Assembly (NCBI GenBank): GCA_902464275.1 | Contig: CABQIK010000024.1 | Location: forward strand, 1 to 16,210 | Source: an uncultured Alphaproteobacteria bacterium | GTDB taxonomy: Bacteria; Pseudomonadota; Alphaproteobacteria; RF32; CAG-239 | Length of the DNA stretch: 16,210 bases | Reading direction: 5' to 3' | Shown here: positions 15,025 to 16,210 of the stretch, one piece after another | Numbering within the stretch: position 1 is the stretch's first letter | Layout: every line of letters starts with the position of its first letter | Position numbers and translations under genes: made by a program | The notes under the pieces: model-generated | What the model was told of the DNA's origin: nothing | Database searches by the model: none | Seen by the model: only the letters and a program-made list of their open reading frames with translations

Positions 15025-16097
15025 TGTTTAATGAGTTTTTACAAAAATATAACGTAAATGAAAAACGCATTGCCGTCGGGGTTTCCGGCGGCAGCGATTC
15101 TTTGGCGTTGGCTTTAATGCTGAATGATGAACTGCGCCCGCTCGGATATACGGTTATTGCCGTTACCGTTGACCACCGCCTGCGCCCGACTTCCGCGCAA
15201 GAGGCTCAAACAGTGGCTGGCGTTATGGCGCAAAACGGCATTGAACATCACACTTTGGTATGGGAGCATAGCTCTGACCTTAAAACCGGAATTGAAGAGG
15301 CGGCGCGAATCGCACGTTATAACCTTTTGGAAAACTGGTGCAAGCAAAACAATGTTAAAGTTTTGATGGTGGCGCACCATCTTAATGACCAGGTTGAAAA
15401 CTTTTTTATTCGTCTGCAACGTGGTAGCGGGCTTGATGGTTTATGCGGAATGAAAGAAGCGGTTGTTAAAAATAATTTGCAGATTATGCGTCCGCTACTT
15501 TATACCAATCCGCAAGTTATGAAAAATTATTTAAACCAGCGTCATATTGCTTGGATTGAAGATGAGAGCAACGCTTGTGACGACTTTTTACGCGTTAAAA
15601 TCAGAAAGTTTTTACCACAATTTTATGCCGCGACCGAAATTACACCGCAGCGAATCGGCGAGGCTATGCAAAGGCTGTTATCTTCCCGCAATTATCTTGA
15701 GCATAAAAGCGAGCAGATAATTAAAAACTCATTTAAAAACTGGTTTGATTACGGGTACAGTTGCTCGCTTGCCGTATTTTTAAGTTTGGATACCGAAATG
15801 GCGTTTCGGGTTTTGTCGTGCTTATTGCGACAAGTCGGCAACAATGAATACACTCCGCGCGCCGACAGCGTGTTGCATTTAATCAGCGATATAAAAAGCA
15901 ATAAATTTAAGGCGGCAACTCTTGCCCACTGCCATATCAGTATTAGCAATAAAACTTTGTGGATTTTGCCGGAAAGTTATGACATCGGCAATTACACTCC
16001 AAAAGCTTGGGAAAATTATGTAAAACTTAATCCGGTATTTAAAAAACAAAAACTGCCGCTGCGCCTGCGCGCCTTTATCTTGAATCAGGTAAAATAA
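15021..16097 (+). CDS. tilS: tRNA(Ile)-lysidine synthase TilS
   Basis: TilS uses ATP to attach lysine to C34 of the CAU-anticodon isoleucine tRNA, allowing AUA to be read. The 358-aa protein has the PP-loop SGGSDS (22-27), 'TVDHRLRPTSAQEAQ', and the family block AHHLNDQVENFFIRLQRGSG (118-137). These are followed by RPLL and the 'WIEDESN' segment with downstream Arg/Lys residues. The C-terminal part is less conserved but of normal length. ATG at 15021 overlaps the cpoB stop (ATGA); a second Met follows at 15024. The gene order pal-cpoB-tilS is typical of alphaproteobacteria, where ftsH often comes next. Here a dispersed repeat begins at the very next base after the stop. Confidence 0.95.
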   Translation: MMFNEFLQKYNVNEKRIAVGVSGGSDSLALALMLNDELRPLGYTVIAVTVDHRLRPTSAQEAQTVAGVMAQNGIEHHTLVWEHSSDLKTGIEEAARIARYNLLENWCKQNNVKVLMVAHHLNDQVENFFIRLQRGSGLDGLCGMKEAVVKNNLQIMRPLLYTNPQVMKNYLNQRHIAWIEDESNACDDFLRVKIRKFLPQFYAATEITPQRIGEAMQRLLSSRNYLEHKSEQIIKNSFKNWFDYGYSCSLAVFLSLDTEMAFRVLSCLLRQVGNNEYTPRADSVLHLISDIKSNKFKAATLAHCHISISNKTLWILPESYDIGNYTPKAWENYVKLNPVFKKQKLPLRLRAFILNQVK

Positions 16098-16210
16098 ACC
16101 ACCCCGTCGGTGTTCGCCGCTATTCCTCCTCGGGATGGAAATTTTAAGGTGCGGATTTAAATACAACTTATACACAGCACGGACTCGTAAATATTGCAAA
16201 AAAAAAACGC
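16098..16210. repeat. Dispersed intergenic repeat, right copy (truncated by window end)
   Basis: This is a diverged direct copy of the element at 10-148. It starts with ACCACCCCG straight after the tilS TAA. It has a less regular G/C-rich section (TCGG-GTTC-GCCG, CCTCC-GGATGG) and the shared tail from GGATTTAAATACAACTTAT to GTAAATATTGCAAAAAA (16154-16208). The middle section is shorter than in the left copy, which has about 30 more bases there. The closing A run and CGC may lead into a hairpin terminator, as in the left copy, but the window ends. Confidence 0.65.

Noticed and set aside
10..16210. Composite transposon or integrative element bounded by the two repeats
   Set aside because: The copies are clearly diverged and of different length, the interval is mostly essential core genes, and no transposase or integrase is present. 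Independent insertions of a dispersed repeat are more likely.
1..16210. CRISPR array, tRNA, rRNA, riboswitch or defence genes
   Set aside because: Reading both strands by eye gave no regularly spaced repeats of CRISPR type, no tRNA cloverleaf or rRNA segment, and no recognised riboswitch or defence domains.

Overview
The window looks like chromosomal DNA of a host-associated, probably gut, alphaproteobacterium of moderate GC. The main evidence is the gene set and order: mraZ-rsmH-ftsL-ftsI, pal-cpoB(ybgF)-tilS, fabD-fabG and a short FtsK. These genes share Shine-Dalgarno starts and a common codon style (Lys AAA, Arg CGC/CGT, Gly GGC, Ile ATT). Species-level placement is not possible from the sequence alone.

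Layout. (1) Positions 1-170 hold one copy of a dispersed intergenic repeat and a hairpin terminator for the minus strand. (2) Positions 215-2941 carry two minus-strand genes, a beta-barrel-like exported protein and a 609-aa lipoprotein with an internal duplication. Their codon use (AGA, AAG, ATA, GGA), lack of Shine-Dalgarno sites and 'SSC' lipobox look Bacteroidetes-like, so this block is probably transferred. (3) Positions 2942-3283 are an AT-rich gap ending in the fabG terminator. (4) Positions 3284-5049 are a fabD-fabG operon on the minus strand with a recognisable promoter. (5) Positions 5100-8257 are a GT2-type glycosyltransferase and ftsK on the plus strand. (6) Positions 8261-8741 are a self-contained unit for a small secreted Cys-rich protein, with a promoter inside a palindrome and a strong terminator. 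(7) Positions 8891-12500 are the start of the division/cell-wall (dcw) cluster, preceded by four 10-bp-spaced repeats that look like MraZ operator boxes. (8) Positions 12601-13339 are an unrecognised 231-aa gene with its own terminator. (9) Positions 13539-16097 are pal, cpoB and tilS. (10) From 16098 to the window end there is a second, diverged copy of the repeat seen at the left edge.

Together the native genes serve envelope growth and division. FabD/FabG make fatty acids, FtsL/FtsI/FtsK act at the septum, Pal/CpoB couple outer-membrane constriction to peptidoglycan synthesis, and MraZ/RsmH regulate or support the cluster. Several canonical neighbours are missing where expected: acpP-fabF after fabG, murE/murF after ftsI, tolB before pal, and ftsH directly after tilS. 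The chromosome therefore appears rearranged compared with classical alphaproteobacteria.

The points most worth a second look are the MraZ-box array, the Bacteroidetes-like insertion, the flanking repeat with a conserved DnaA-box-like core, the Cys-rich secreted protein, and the orphan gene between the dcw and pal blocks. I did not find a CRISPR array, rRNA, tRNA, transposase or defence system.
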